Shown here in pieces: positions 7,385 to 14,100 of a stretch of DNA of 14,100 nt. The notes under the pieces are model-generated. The model was not told the DNA's origin. It was given only the letters and a program-made list of their open reading frames with translations, and searched no databases. Every line of letters starts with the position of its first letter. The stretch's first letter is position 1. Origin of the DNA: Deltaproteobacteria bacterium (lineage in GTDB: Bacteria > Desulfobacterota > Desulfobulbia > Desulfobulbales > BM004); the NCBI GenBank assembly GCA_020346205.1, contig CP070776.1, positions 1,417,623 through 1,431,722 on the forward strand, given 5' to 3'. A program made the position numbers and the translations under genes.

Positions 7385-8386
7385 ATGTCCATCAGCGCAA
7401 AAATAGCATTAACAACTTTACTGCTAGGTGCAGTGTTTATTGTAACTGCCTTAATCGGCATTTCTGCAGGGTCTTCAGGTACACATTTCATTGAAACACT
7501 TTCCATATTGGCAGGCAACATTGACCCGGAATCAATTACTTCCACAATTGTCTGGCAGATACGTTTGCCGAGGGTTATCCTGGCAGCTGCAGTAGGAGGC
7601 ACGTTGGCCTTGGGAGGTCTTGTATTTCAGGCCCTTCTCCGTAATCCCCTGGCAGAGCCATATATCCTAGGCATATCCGGCGGCTCAGCCATTGGGGCCA
7701 TTCTGGCAATGTTGCTTGGTTTGTCATATTTCCCTGGAGTTGCACTCTTCTCCTTTGCAGGCAGTCTCCTGGTGTTGGTATTTGTAACAACTATTGCCGG
7801 TGCCACCCTGGGAAACACCATGCTCAGCAGGGATTCACTGCTACTTGGCGGTGTTATGATGAATGCTTTTTGTGCTGCAGTTATCATGTTTCTGATCTCC
7901 ATGACCCGGACATTTCAGGTACAGCATATTCTATTCTGGCTCATGGGAGATCTTTCCTCTCTGCAAAAGACACAACTGCCAGTACTACTCCTGATCATAC
8001 CCTGCTTTGCAGTTATATTTATCCTGGCCCGACCCATGAATCTTCTTTTACTGGGCAGAGAAACTGCTGCAGCCATGGGTATAAATGTAAAAAAAACTGT
8101 TTTATTGCTTCTGGTCATTACGTCGCTCATGGTCAGCATAATTGTGAGCCTTTCCGGTCTGGTCGGCTTTGTAGGATTGGTCATTCCCCATATTTTCAGG
8201 TTGGTTCTTGGGCCGGACCACCGTTTGCTGGTCCCGTCCTGCATCCTTGGAGGTGCATCGTACCTCATTTTCTGTGATCTGCTGGCCAGGGTTCTGCCTT
8301 CATCAGGGGAGATGCCTGTAGGCATTATCACAGCACTTATCGGGGCCCCACTTTTCATCCTGTTACTCCTGAGGCGTAAAGCATGA
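7385..8386 (+). CDS. btuC: Cobalamin ABC transporter permease BtuC (FecCD family)
   Basis: 333 residues, very hydrophobic, with about ten predicted TM helices and the FecCD signatures: RLPRVILAAAVGGTLALGG, then FQALLRNPLAEPYILGISGG near residues 80-105, and GLVGFVGLVIPHIFRLVLG with DHR near 255-280. It would dimerise in the inner membrane to form the B12 channel with BtuD. It starts 16 bases after btuF with no obvious Shine-Dalgarno, and its last four bases overlap the btuD start (ATGA at 8383-8386). Confidence 0.93.
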   Translation: MSISAKIALTTLLLGAVFIVTALIGISAGSSGTHFIETLSILAGNIDPESITSTIVWQIRLPRVILAAAVGGTLALGGLVFQALLRNPLAEPYILGISGGSAIGAILAMLLGLSYFPGVALFSFAGSLLVLVFVTTIAGATLGNTMLSRDSLLLGGVMMNAFCAAVIMFLISMTRTFQVQHILFWLMGDLSSLQKTQLPVLLLIIPCFAVIFILARPMNLLLLGRETAAAMGINVKKTVLLLLVITSLMVSIIVSLSGLVGFVGLVIPHIFRLVLGPDHRLLVPSCILGGASYLIFCDLLARVLPSSGEMPVGIITALIGAPLFILLLLRRKA

Positions 8387-9186
8387 GTAAGATTTTGGGA
8401 ATTAACAATATATCTTTGAATTACAGAGATAAGTCAATTTTAGATGATGTCTCATTCTCAGTAGATACAGGTGAGTTTTTTGTCATCATCGGCCCCAATG
8501 GCGCAGGAAAAACAAGCCTTTTAAAAGTGCTGTCCGGCCTGGAAAAATCTCATCAGGGCAAGGTAGATGTTTCTGGTAAAAATATAGGTGCCTATACAAG
8601 AAAGAACCTTTCACAGGTTCTGGCTATTGTCCCTCAGCACATAGAGGTTGGATTCCCCTTCAGCGTGACCGAAACGGTCATCATGGGACGCACACCACAT
8701 CTTGGTATTCTTGGCATGGAGGGAAAAGAAGATTTTAATATTGCCCGAGAAGCCATGGAGTTCACTGACGTTGCTCATCTTGCGGACCGTAAGCTTCATC
8801 AACTCAGCGGTGGGGAGCTGCAACGGGTTATAATTGCCCGTGCCATATGCCAACAGCCTGAGATAATACTCTTGGATGAACCTACAACTGCCCTTGATCC
8901 TGCCCACCAACTGAAAATAATGGATTTGATGGAAAAGTTCCGTAGTGAAAACCAGACCACAATAATTATGGTTTCACACGATCTGAACCTGGCTGCCATG
9001 TATGGCGACAGGCTTCTTTTACTAAAAGAGGGAAGAGTTGTTCAAACGGGCAACCCCAAAGAAGTACTTAACAAGAAGCTGCTTGAAGAGAGTTACGGCT
9101 GCCAAATGCTTGTTGATGAAAATCCAGTAGGGCAGGGTGCCAGGATAACACCTATTCCTGATAAGTATTTGCAGAGTTTTAGTTAA
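8383..9186 (+). CDS. btuD: Cobalamin ABC transporter ATP-binding protein BtuD
   Basis: 267 residues with every ABC ATPase motif: Walker A GPNGAGKT (37-44), Q-loop Gln85 (VPQ), signature LSGGE (141-145), Walker B IILLDEP (161-167) and H-loop His199 (VSHD). The overall pattern, including MGRTPHLG and LDPAHQLKIMDL, fits the FecE/BtuD group of iron-siderophore and B12 importers. It hydrolyses ATP in the cytoplasm to drive BtuC. It overlaps btuC by four bases and is the last clear member of the B12 operon; no plus-strand intrinsic terminator is visible directly after it. Confidence 0.93.
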   Translation: MSKILGINNISLNYRDKSILDDVSFSVDTGEFFVIIGPNGAGKTSLLKVLSGLEKSHQGKVDVSGKNIGAYTRKNLSQVLAIVPQHIEVGFPFSVTETVIMGRTPHLGILGMEGKEDFNIAREAMEFTDVAHLADRKLHQLSGGELQRVIIARAICQQPEIILLDEPTTALDPAHQLKIMDLMEKFRSENQTTIIMVSHDLNLAAMYGDRLLLLKEGRVVQTGNPKEVLNKKLLEESYGCQMLVDENPVGQGARITPIPDKYLQSFS

Positions 9187-9199
9187 TTTTTTTATATTT

Positions 9200-9407
9200 C
9201 ATTTCTTTACTTGCCCAAAGAAACGAACCAAAAAAAAGGCAGCCTCTCATTTGACCCACTTGCAGTGGGCTGCCTTGTGCTGCTTGTAAAGAACGGGCGA
9301 CATCGGAATGTTGTTTCATCCACCTAATCGCTATTTCTTTCTTTGCGGAGTTTATACCACTTTTTTTGGGGTGCTGCTCGGCTGCGTGAAATGGCAAAGA
9401 ACCTCTC
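9200..9407. repeat. Probable dispersed intergenic repeat
   Basis: This spacer between btuD and the HyuA-like gene holds no convincing gene. Read on the minus strand, 9201-9245 would encode CLFFGSFLWASKEMK, a tail I recall from spurious hypothetical proteins in many unrelated genomes; it comes from a common interspersed DNA motif (CTTGCCCAAAGAAACGAACC on the plus strand, 9210-9229). It contains the hairpin at 9236-9276. Assignment rests on recollection of the motif; only one copy lies in this window. Confidence 0.4.
9230..9276 (-). terminator. Terminator-like hairpin reading on the minus strand
   Basis: AAGGCAGCC (9236-9244) pairs perfectly with GGCTGCCTT (9268-9276). Inside it CCCACT (9255-9260) and AGTGGG (9264-9269) form a second hairpin that shares two bases. 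On the minus strand the outer stem runs straight into eight T residues (9237-9230), the form of an intrinsic terminator, yet no minus-strand gene lies upstream. On the plus strand there is no T run, so it is a weak candidate for ending the btu operon. Confidence 0.4.
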
Positions 9408-9431
9408 GTGATTGAGGATATTAAAACATTT

Positions 9432-11414
9432 ATGATGATACTTGGTGTTGATACAGGCGGAACCTTTACAGACTTTGTCCTGCAATCAGATTCCGGACTG
9501 GGAACTTTCAAGCTTCCCTCCACCCCGGACGATCCTTCTCGTGCTATCCTGCAGGGGCTGAAACATTTTTTCGGGAAAAAATTACCACTTGATCTGGAAA
9601 TAATCCATGGCTCCACTGTTGCTACAAATGCATTCCTGGAGCGCAAAGGAGCGAAAACCCTTCTGATTACTACCTATGGTTTTGAGGATATTCTCTACAT
9701 CGGCCGCCAGAACAGACCAAAGCTCTATGATTTTAATGTTACCAGGCCCCAAGAGATCATACCACGATCCCAGGTTGCTGGCGTTAAGGAGCGAATGCTG
9801 TTTGACGGCACAGTACTGAGAGCGCTTGGCAGGAGTGTTGGCAAAAGACTGCGGAGGATCTGCCATGAGGAAAGAATTGCATCTGTTGCCGTATGTTTGC
9901 TGCATTCCTATGCCAATGACACCCATGAAAAGATCATTAGAAAAGAACTTTCCAGCCTGGATATCCCAGTAACCCTTTCCTCAGAGATCCTGCCTGAATT
10001 CAGGGAGTATGAACGGCTGACAACAACTCTCATTAATGCATACCTGGGACCGGTTATTTCCTCATACATCAAACGGCTCACCAAAAAACTCGGCAATGTT
10101 TCCCTGCATATCCAGCAGTCAAACGGCGGTATACTTCCTGCTGATGATATTGAAAAACGAGCAATTTATACTGTTCTTTCCGGTCCGGCAGGTGGTGTGC
10201 ATGGAGCGCATCAACTAGCCGGAGAAATGGAAATTGACAAAATTATAACCTTTGATATGGGAGGCACATCTACAGACGTTTCTCTCTGTGATCAGACTCC
10301 GACCCTGACCAGAGACCACCAGATTGACGGTTACCCGATTCGCATCGAGGTCATGGATATTCATACAGTCGGAGCAGGAGGCGGCTCTCTTGCACGTGTT
10401 GACTCGGGTGGCCTGCTCAAGGTTGGTCCGGAAAGCGCCGGTGCCAGACCTGGACCTATCTGCTACGGAGTTGGCGGTGCAGAACTCACCGTAACCGATG
10501 CCAATCTTTTTCTCGGCCGTTTACTGCCCGACCGCTTCATGGGAGGAGCCATGGTACTGCATAAAAGAAAGGTTGATGCAGCTATGGCTGAATTGGCGAA
10601 GCAGTTGGGACTTCAACCTGCTGAAGCAGCATTGGGGATTATTCGTATTGTCAATGCCAGCATGGCTAAAGCTATACGTGCAGTTTCCCTTGAAAGAGGG
10701 CATGACCCTAAAGAGTTCTGTCTTTTCGCCTTTGGTGGAGCTTCAGGTTTGCATTGCTGTGAACTTGCCAGAGAGTTGGCTATTCATAAAATCATCATCC
10801 CGGCCCGTGCCGGTATCTTGTCAGCACAGGGAATGGTTTTTGCCAATCCAACCCTTGATTTTATGCAGGCCCTTTTTCTGCGCGGCAAAGAATTAAACAC
10901 CCCTGTTCTAGCGAATACCATGAAAATCCTTGTAGAAAAAGGCTTGGAAGATGCAAAAGCTCTTAGTAGAGATGGGGATCAAGCTGACATAAACATTTTC
11001 AGATTTCTCAACCTGCGTTATCAGGGTCAATCATATGAGCTGACTATTCCATATGAGAAAAATTTCATAGAGTTGTTCCACCAGTCCCATGAACACAATT
11101 TCGGATACAGACTGGAGAAGACTCCGCTCGAGCTTGTCTCCATCCAATGCTCAATCAGGATACAGAAAGAAAGAACACCTTTACCGCGAAAAAGTACTGT
11201 ACCAACAAAACCGGTTTCACCTGACCAGAATACCCTTATTCATTTGGAGGAAGGGGTTAAAGACGTCCCGGTATATGACCGTAAACCTTTTTCACCCGGC
11301 CAGAAAATCACGGGACCGGCTCTCATAGTTGATGATTATATAACCGTTTTATTAACAGATGAATTCTCAATGCAGGTTGATTCACTGCTAAATCTTGTAC
11401 TCGAGAGAAATTGA
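9432..11414 (+). CDS. Hydantoinase/oxoprolinase family protein, HyuA-like
   Basis: About 660 residues of the HyuA family (N-methylhydantoinase A, 5-oxoprolinase, acetone or acetophenone carboxylase subunit). It opens with the N-terminal signature LGVDTGGTFTDFVLQ, has STVATNAFLERKGAKTLLIT, then the core domain with VLSGPAGGVHGAH and the second phosphate-binding motif FDMGGTSTDVSL (about 280 residues on), GGGSLARVD, and a C-terminal domain ending GPALIVDDYITVLL. These ASKHA-fold subunits use ATP to activate a carbonyl or amide. The usual partner HyuB is absent nearby, so the substrate cannot be named. I prefer ATG 9432 (ATGATG, MMILGVD); GTG 9408 is an in-frame alternative adding eight residues. 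Neither has a good ribosome site. Its stop overlaps the start of the next gene, so the two are co-translated. Confidence 0.88.
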   Translation: MMILGVDTGGTFTDFVLQSDSGLGTFKLPSTPDDPSRAILQGLKHFFGKKLPLDLEIIHGSTVATNAFLERKGAKTLLITTYGFEDILYIGRQNRPKLYDFNVTRPQEIIPRSQVAGVKERMLFDGTVLRALGRSVGKRLRRICHEERIASVAVCLLHSYANDTHEKIIRKELSSLDIPVTLSSEILPEFREYERLTTTLINAYLGPVISSYIKRLTKKLGNVSLHIQQSNGGILPADDIEKRAIYTVLSGPAGGVHGAHQLAGEMEIDKIITFDMGGTSTDVSLCDQTPTLTRDHQIDGYPIRIEVMDIHTVGAGGGSLARVDSGGLLKVGPESAGARPGPICYGVGGAELTVTDANLFLGRLLPDRFMGGAMVLHKRKVDAAMAELAKQLGLQPAEAALGIIRIVNASMAKAIRAVSLERGHDPKEFCLFAFGGASGLHCCELARELAIHKIIIPARAGILSAQGMVFANPTLDFMQALFLRGKELNTPVLANTMKILVEKGLEDAKALSRDGDQADINIFRFLNLRYQGQSYELTIPYEKNFIELFHQSHEHNFGYRLEKTPLELVSIQCSIRIQKERTPLPRKSTVPTKPVSPDQNTLIHLEEGVKDVPVYDRKPFSPGQKITGPALIVDDYITVLLTDEFSMQVDSLLNLVLERN

Positions 11415-12496
11415 TACAGTTGAAAATTCTTGTTCTAGAACCATATTTTGGCGGCTCGCACAAACTCTTTCTGCAGGGACTCCAGCAGCATCTGCCCTAT
11501 GATTTTTACCTATTGACCTTGCCTGCCCGTAAATGGAAATGGCGTATGCGTTTGGCTGCCCCTCATTTTGCTGAAAAGCTTAAAAAGAGCAGGGGAGAGC
11601 AGTACGACCGCATACTCTGCTCTTCGTTTGTTGATGTTAGTGCCTTCCGTGCACTTGCCCCCAAACGCTTTCAACACATCCCTATTTACACCTACTTTCA
11701 TGAAAACCAATTTGCCTATCCTGTGCAGATAGAAGACGAACGTGATTTTCATTTCGGCCTGACGAATCTTACCACGGTTATGGCCTCAGACAGGGTGGCA
11801 TTTAATACAAGCTATAACCTGGATACCTTTTTAACAGGTGCTGAACAGATGCTGAGAATATGTCCGGATATGAAGCTTGACAACCTGGTGAATCAACTGC
11901 GTGAAAAGGCTGTAATCTTACATCCTGGAATTGATTTCAGCTATTTTCCTGAACAAGGTACCTGTTCGTTTAATCCTGACAACCCGCCGGTCATTGTCTG
12001 GAATCACCGCTGGGAACATGACAAAAACCCTGAGTACTTCTTTGGGACCCTATATGAACTTGATCAACAAAATGTTGATTTCCGGCTTGTGGTCCTGGGG
12101 CAATCCTTTCAGCGTCAGCCCGCTGTTTTTAAAGAAGCGCAACAAAAATTGGCACATAAAATTGATCATTTCGGTTTTGTGGAATCCCGCGAAGAGTATA
12201 TCAGGCAACTCTGCCGGGCGGATATTATTGTTTCCACCGCAACCCATGAATTTTACGGTATTTCAGTGATAGAGGCTGTAAGGGCCGGCTGCATACCTTT
12301 ACTTCCAAACCGCTTGTCATACCCGGAGCTTTTTCCAGCTAAGTATCTTTATAAGGATGAAGAGTTGTTCAACAGATTGAAATCACTGCTGGAAGATAGA
12401 AGCAGGCTTGACAAATTCCAGGAGAATGATTTGACGAGTAGTTTTTCCTGGCTGACAATGAGCGACAAATATCAGGAATGGTTTCAGGGAAAATAG
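11411..12496 (+). CDS. DUF3524/GTDC1-family glycosyltransferase, homologue of tRNA-queuosine mannosyltransferase
   Basis: 361 residues. The N-terminus LEPYFGGSHK, the block LPARKWKWRMR (37-47), the block YFHENQFAYPV (95-105) and ERDFHFG match the DUF3524 domain of animal GTDC1 (QTMAN), which transfers mannose from GDP-mannose to queuosine at position 34 of tRNA-Asp. The C-terminal half is a GT4-type Rossmann domain with VWNHRWEHDKNPEYF and the E-x7-E motif (E280, E288 in HEFYGISVIEAVRAG) of retaining glycosyltransferases. The start is unusual: TTG at 11411 overlaps the preceding stop (TTGA), and a second TTG at 11420 would give MKILVLEPYFGG, also typical of the family. There is no ATG nearby. 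Family membership is firm; tRNA-queuosine as the bacterial substrate and mannose as the sugar are inferred from the animal enzyme. Confidence 0.88.
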   Translation: MIQLKILVLEPYFGGSHKLFLQGLQQHLPYDFYLLTLPARKWKWRMRLAAPHFAEKLKKSRGEQYDRILCSSFVDVSAFRALAPKRFQHIPIYTYFHENQFAYPVQIEDERDFHFGLTNLTTVMASDRVAFNTSYNLDTFLTGAEQMLRICPDMKLDNLVNQLREKAVILHPGIDFSYFPEQGTCSFNPDNPPVIVWNHRWEHDKNPEYFFGTLYELDQQNVDFRLVVLGQSFQRQPAVFKEAQQKLAHKIDHFGFVESREEYIRQLCRADIIVSTATHEFYGISVIEAVRAGCIPLLPNRLSYPELFPAKYLYKDEELFNRLKSLLEDRSRLDKFQENDLTSSFSWLTMSDKYQEWFQGK

Positions 12497-12708
12497 AGCA
12501 AAAAGCCTTTTTAGTGAAAAAATTGCTCAAAGGTAACATATAAACAGGACATCTTAAACTTCTAGGAACTATTCATAAGTCTAGACGGATAACAGTTATC
12601 TCAATTCGTCCACAAACATCCTTGCCATTAGTTAGGCCCGTTCCTGGGCGTTTTCAGTTAAGAATATGGTTTGTTAGTTTGATTTCAGAAATTAAAACGG
12701 TACAACAC
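12497..12708. other. AT-rich spacer with several small inverted repeats
   Basis: Convergent intergenic region with no ORF I can support. It holds an inverted repeat GAGCAA/TTGCTC straddling the glycosyltransferase stop (12496-12501 and 12523-12528), a near-perfect palindrome GATAAC-A-GTTATC (12588-12600), and a short GC hairpin GCCC/GGGC (12636-12639 and 12646-12649) followed by GTTTTC. The last is the best but weak candidate for a plus-strand terminator. Confidence 0.4.
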
Positions 12709-12897
12709 TCAAAGCAAGAAACCTATTGCTGAAACCAAAATTAAGAGACATCCACATATTCTGAGTCCCTTAGTTACCTGATTGGCAAATTTCTCTCCAT
12801 TATCCTTTTGTAATTTTTGGTAAGTACTCTTACTAAATGAAAGGGCAAGGAGGTGAGCTCCGAAAACAACAAATGAAATTGAAAATATAAGGCTCAT
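12709..12897 (-). CDS. Small two-helix membrane protein of unknown function
   Basis: 62 residues from ATG 12897 (MSLIFSISFVVFGAHLLALS). I chose this start over ATGs further upstream because GGGAG sits five bases before it; longer forms would begin at 12909 or 12936. Two hydrophobic helices (about 2-20 and 45-62) flank a charged loop (STYQKLQKDNGEKFANQVTK), the pattern of a hairpin inner-membrane protein with the loop probably in the cytoplasm. I do not recognise a named family. It is co-oriented with mscS but 230 bases away and beyond that gene's hairpin, so probably a separate transcript. The ribosome site and coherent topology favour a real gene. Confidence 0.6.
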   Translation of the reverse strand: MSLIFSISFVVFGAHLLALSFSKSTYQKLQKDNGEKFANQVTKGLRICGCLLILVSAIGFLL

Positions 12898-13069
12898 ATT
12901 TACTCCCATTTTTAAATTGAAGATAACTTGCCACAATCTTAAGTTTTGTCAGGCAAGATTTGAATTAACATATCCACTGTACATCTTGATATTTTAAGAA
13001 TCATTCACGAGTCAACATGTATAGCAGAAATTAAAAATTCAAGATACTGATCTCTATCGTCCTTCTTAA

Positions 13070-13099
13070 ACAAGGGGTGGCTTTAATACCACCCCTTGT
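13070..13099 (-). terminator. Strong hairpin, probable terminator of mscS
   Basis: A perfect 11-bp inverted repeat, ACAAGGGGTGG (13070-13080) and CCACCCCTTGT (13089-13099), with an 8-base loop, begins 28 bases after the mscS stop on the minus strand. The T run after it is short (TTGTTTAAG), so termination may be incomplete. The stretch 12898-13069 beyond it shows nothing else recognisable apart from the ribosome site of the small membrane protein. Confidence 0.6.
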
Positions 13100-13127
13100 C
13101 TAACTACATAATTTACCTAACAATATT

Positions 13128-13955
13128 TTACGCTGTGGCCTTCTGTTCAAACAAATGCACATCCCTTTGCGGGAATGGGATTGTGATGCCGCTTTCCTCA
13201 AGATTAACTTTAGCGGCCTCTGTAATGTCGAAGTAAACCTGCCAGTAATCACTTGCTTTACACCAAGGCCGTACAACTAGATTTATAGAACTGTCAGCTA
13301 ATTCTGAAACAGCCACGTTGGATTGTGGATCTTGTAGAACAAGATCATGTTCTGCCATGGTTTTGTATAAAACTTCCTTGGCTTTTGAAATATCTGATTC
13401 ATATGCAATGCCAATAACTAAATCAACACGAAGCAATCCTTCAGCTGAATAATTCACAATAGAACCATTAGAGGCTGCTCCATTGGGAATAATCACCCTT
13501 TTATTGTTAGGAGTGAGAAGAATTGTGTTAAAAATCTGGACTTCTTTTACAACGCCAAGGTGCCCTTGGGCTTCGATCAGGTCGCCTACGTTATAAGGTT
13601 TAAATACCAAGATTAGAACCCCGCCAGCGAAGTTTCCTAGGCTGCCCTGTAATGCCAACCCAATAGCCAAGCCGGCTGCGCCAAGCACCGCAATAAATGA
13701 GGTTGTGGCAATACCTACCATAGAAGCAACACTAATAAACAATAGGAGTTTTAAACCCCATGACAAAAGGTTAGTTATAAATGGTATCAAGGTCTTATCC
13801 GCCTTGGTTTTCTCCATTGCTTTTCTAGTTACTTTGGTGACAAGTCCAATGATCCAAAGGCCTATAACCAAAGTAATAATTGCCAATATAAATCTTGGGG
13901 CATAGGTCATAACCAATTCTATCGCTTTGGCCGTGAACGCATCAATGTTTTGCAT
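13128..13955 (-). CDS. mscS: Small-conductance mechanosensitive channel MscS
   Basis: 275 residues, close to the 286 of E. coli MscS. Three N-terminal TM helices (about 20-42, 62-82, 84-115) are followed by the channel signature GLALQGSLGNFAGGVLIL in TM3, then the beta domain (KPYNVGDLIEA, LLTPNNKRVIIPNG) and the C-terminal alpha/beta domain (VDLVIGIAYESD to ITIPFPQRDVHL). As a heptamer in the inner membrane it opens under tension to release solutes during osmotic downshock. The start is decided by a perfect AGGAGG five bases before ATG 13955. The gene is not near osmotic-stress genes here and seems monocistronic, with a hairpin just after its stop. Confidence 0.96.
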   Translation of the reverse strand: MQNIDAFTAKAIELVMTYAPRFILAIITLVIGLWIIGLVTKVTRKAMEKTKADKTLIPFITNLLSWGLKLLLFISVASMVGIATTSFIAVLGAAGLAIGLALQGSLGNFAGGVLILVFKPYNVGDLIEAQGHLGVVKEVQIFNTILLTPNNKRVIIPNGAASNGSIVNYSAEGLLRVDLVIGIAYESDISKAKEVLYKTMAEHDLVLQDPQSNVAVSELADSSINLVVRPWCKASDYWQVYFDITEAAKVNLEESGITIPFPQRDVHLFEQKATA

Positions 13956-14005
13956 AATAACCTCCTGTTCATTTAGTTAATGGAACGGACATCTTGAAAA
14001 ACATA

Positions 14006-14038
14006 AGCCTCCATAGTCAATAATTAACTACGAAGGCT
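14006..14038 (-). terminator. Inverted repeat, possible minus-strand terminator
   Basis: AGCCTCCATAGT (14006-14017) and ACTACGAAGGCT (14027-14038) form a 12-bp stem on the minus-strand RNA with two G-U pairs and a 9-base loop, followed by TATGTTTTT. This would suit the end of a minus-strand gene lying to the right, which conflicts with the possible rightward start at 14041. The two cannot both be taken at face value without more sequence. Confidence 0.35.
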
Positions 14039-14040
14039 CT

Positions 14041-14100
14041 ATGGCAGCTACACAAGACAAACCTTTAACATTAGAGTTGCCCCCTAAACTAGGTTTGAAA
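14041..14100 (+). CDS. Possible first 20 codons of a rightward gene, cut by the window edge
   Basis: ATG at 14041 opens an uninterrupted frame to the window edge beginning MAATQDKPLTLELPPKLG. A weak purine-rich site (GAAGG, 14032-14036) lies four bases upstream. The gene would be divergent from mscS. Twenty codons are too few to name a family or to be sure it is coding. Confidence 0.35.
   Translation, partial: MAATQDKPLTLELPPKLGLK

Noticed and set aside
9179..9646. Minus-strand 155-codon frame across the btuD/HyuA spacer
   Set aside because: Its N-terminal part is antisense to the conserved start of the HyuA-like gene and its tail is the repeat-derived LFFGSFLWASKEMK string; no credible start or domain.
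12496..12528. Inverted repeat GAGCAA/TTGCTC as a terminator of the glycosyltransferase gene
   Set aside because: Only six base pairs, a long A/T-rich loop, and no T run after the 3' arm.
12588..12600. Palindrome GATAAC-A-GTTATC as an operator
   Set aside because: It lies between the ends of two convergent genes, not before a start, and one 13-base palindrome is not enough to call a binding site.
12590..12660. Possible integron attC site, because GTTAGGC (12631-12637) resembles a core site
   Set aside because: No partner core with the right consensus and spacing on either strand, and no integrase or cassette array nearby.

Overview
The window looks like chromosomal DNA from a Gram-negative, deltaproteobacterial-type (Desulfobacterota, possibly Desulfobulbales) organism. 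The evidence is a hybrid sensor kinase with a Cys/His-rich PAS domain, moderate GC with Shine-Dalgarno-led genes, and a TonB-dependent outer-membrane receptor. The taxonomic call is inference from gene style; no rRNA or tRNA gene is present to anchor it.

Layout. (1) 1-1802, minus strand: a membrane-bound hybrid histidine kinase, truncated at the left edge inside its C-terminal receiver domain. (2) 1803-2420: a divergent control region with a cobalamin riboswitch (about 1986-2143), an intrinsic terminator (2208-2246) and a 44-codon ORF with a very good ribosome binding site, whose stop overlaps the start of the next gene. (3) 2417-9186, plus strand: a compact vitamin B12 import operon, btuB-like receptor, exbB, exbD, tonB, btuF, btuC, btuD, with short gaps or overlaps throughout. 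(4) 9187-9407: a spacer with dispersed-repeat character and a hairpin followed by a T run on the minus strand. (5) 9432-12496, plus strand: a HyuA-like hydantoinase/oxoprolinase-family protein, translationally overlapped by a DUF3524/GTDC1-family glycosyltransferase, a homologue of the enzyme that mannosylates queuosine in tRNA. (6) 12497-14100: a more AT-rich segment with a 62-residue two-helix membrane protein and an MscS channel gene, both on the minus strand, and the possible first 20 codons of a rightward gene at the right edge.

How the genes work together. Section 3 is a self-contained corrinoid uptake route. The BtuB-like receptor takes B12 across the outer membrane using proton-motive force delivered by the neighbouring ExbB-ExbD-TonB complex. 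BtuF captures it in the periplasm, and BtuC/BtuD pump it into the cytoplasm. The riboswitch and terminator should switch this off when B12 is plentiful. The kinase is divergent and has no evident link to B12. The glycosyltransferase downstream is the most interesting gene: queuosine maturation can depend on the cobalamin enzyme QueG, so a link between B12 supply and queuosine modification is conceivable, though only adjacency supports it here. I found no CRISPR array, transposase gene or phage gene.
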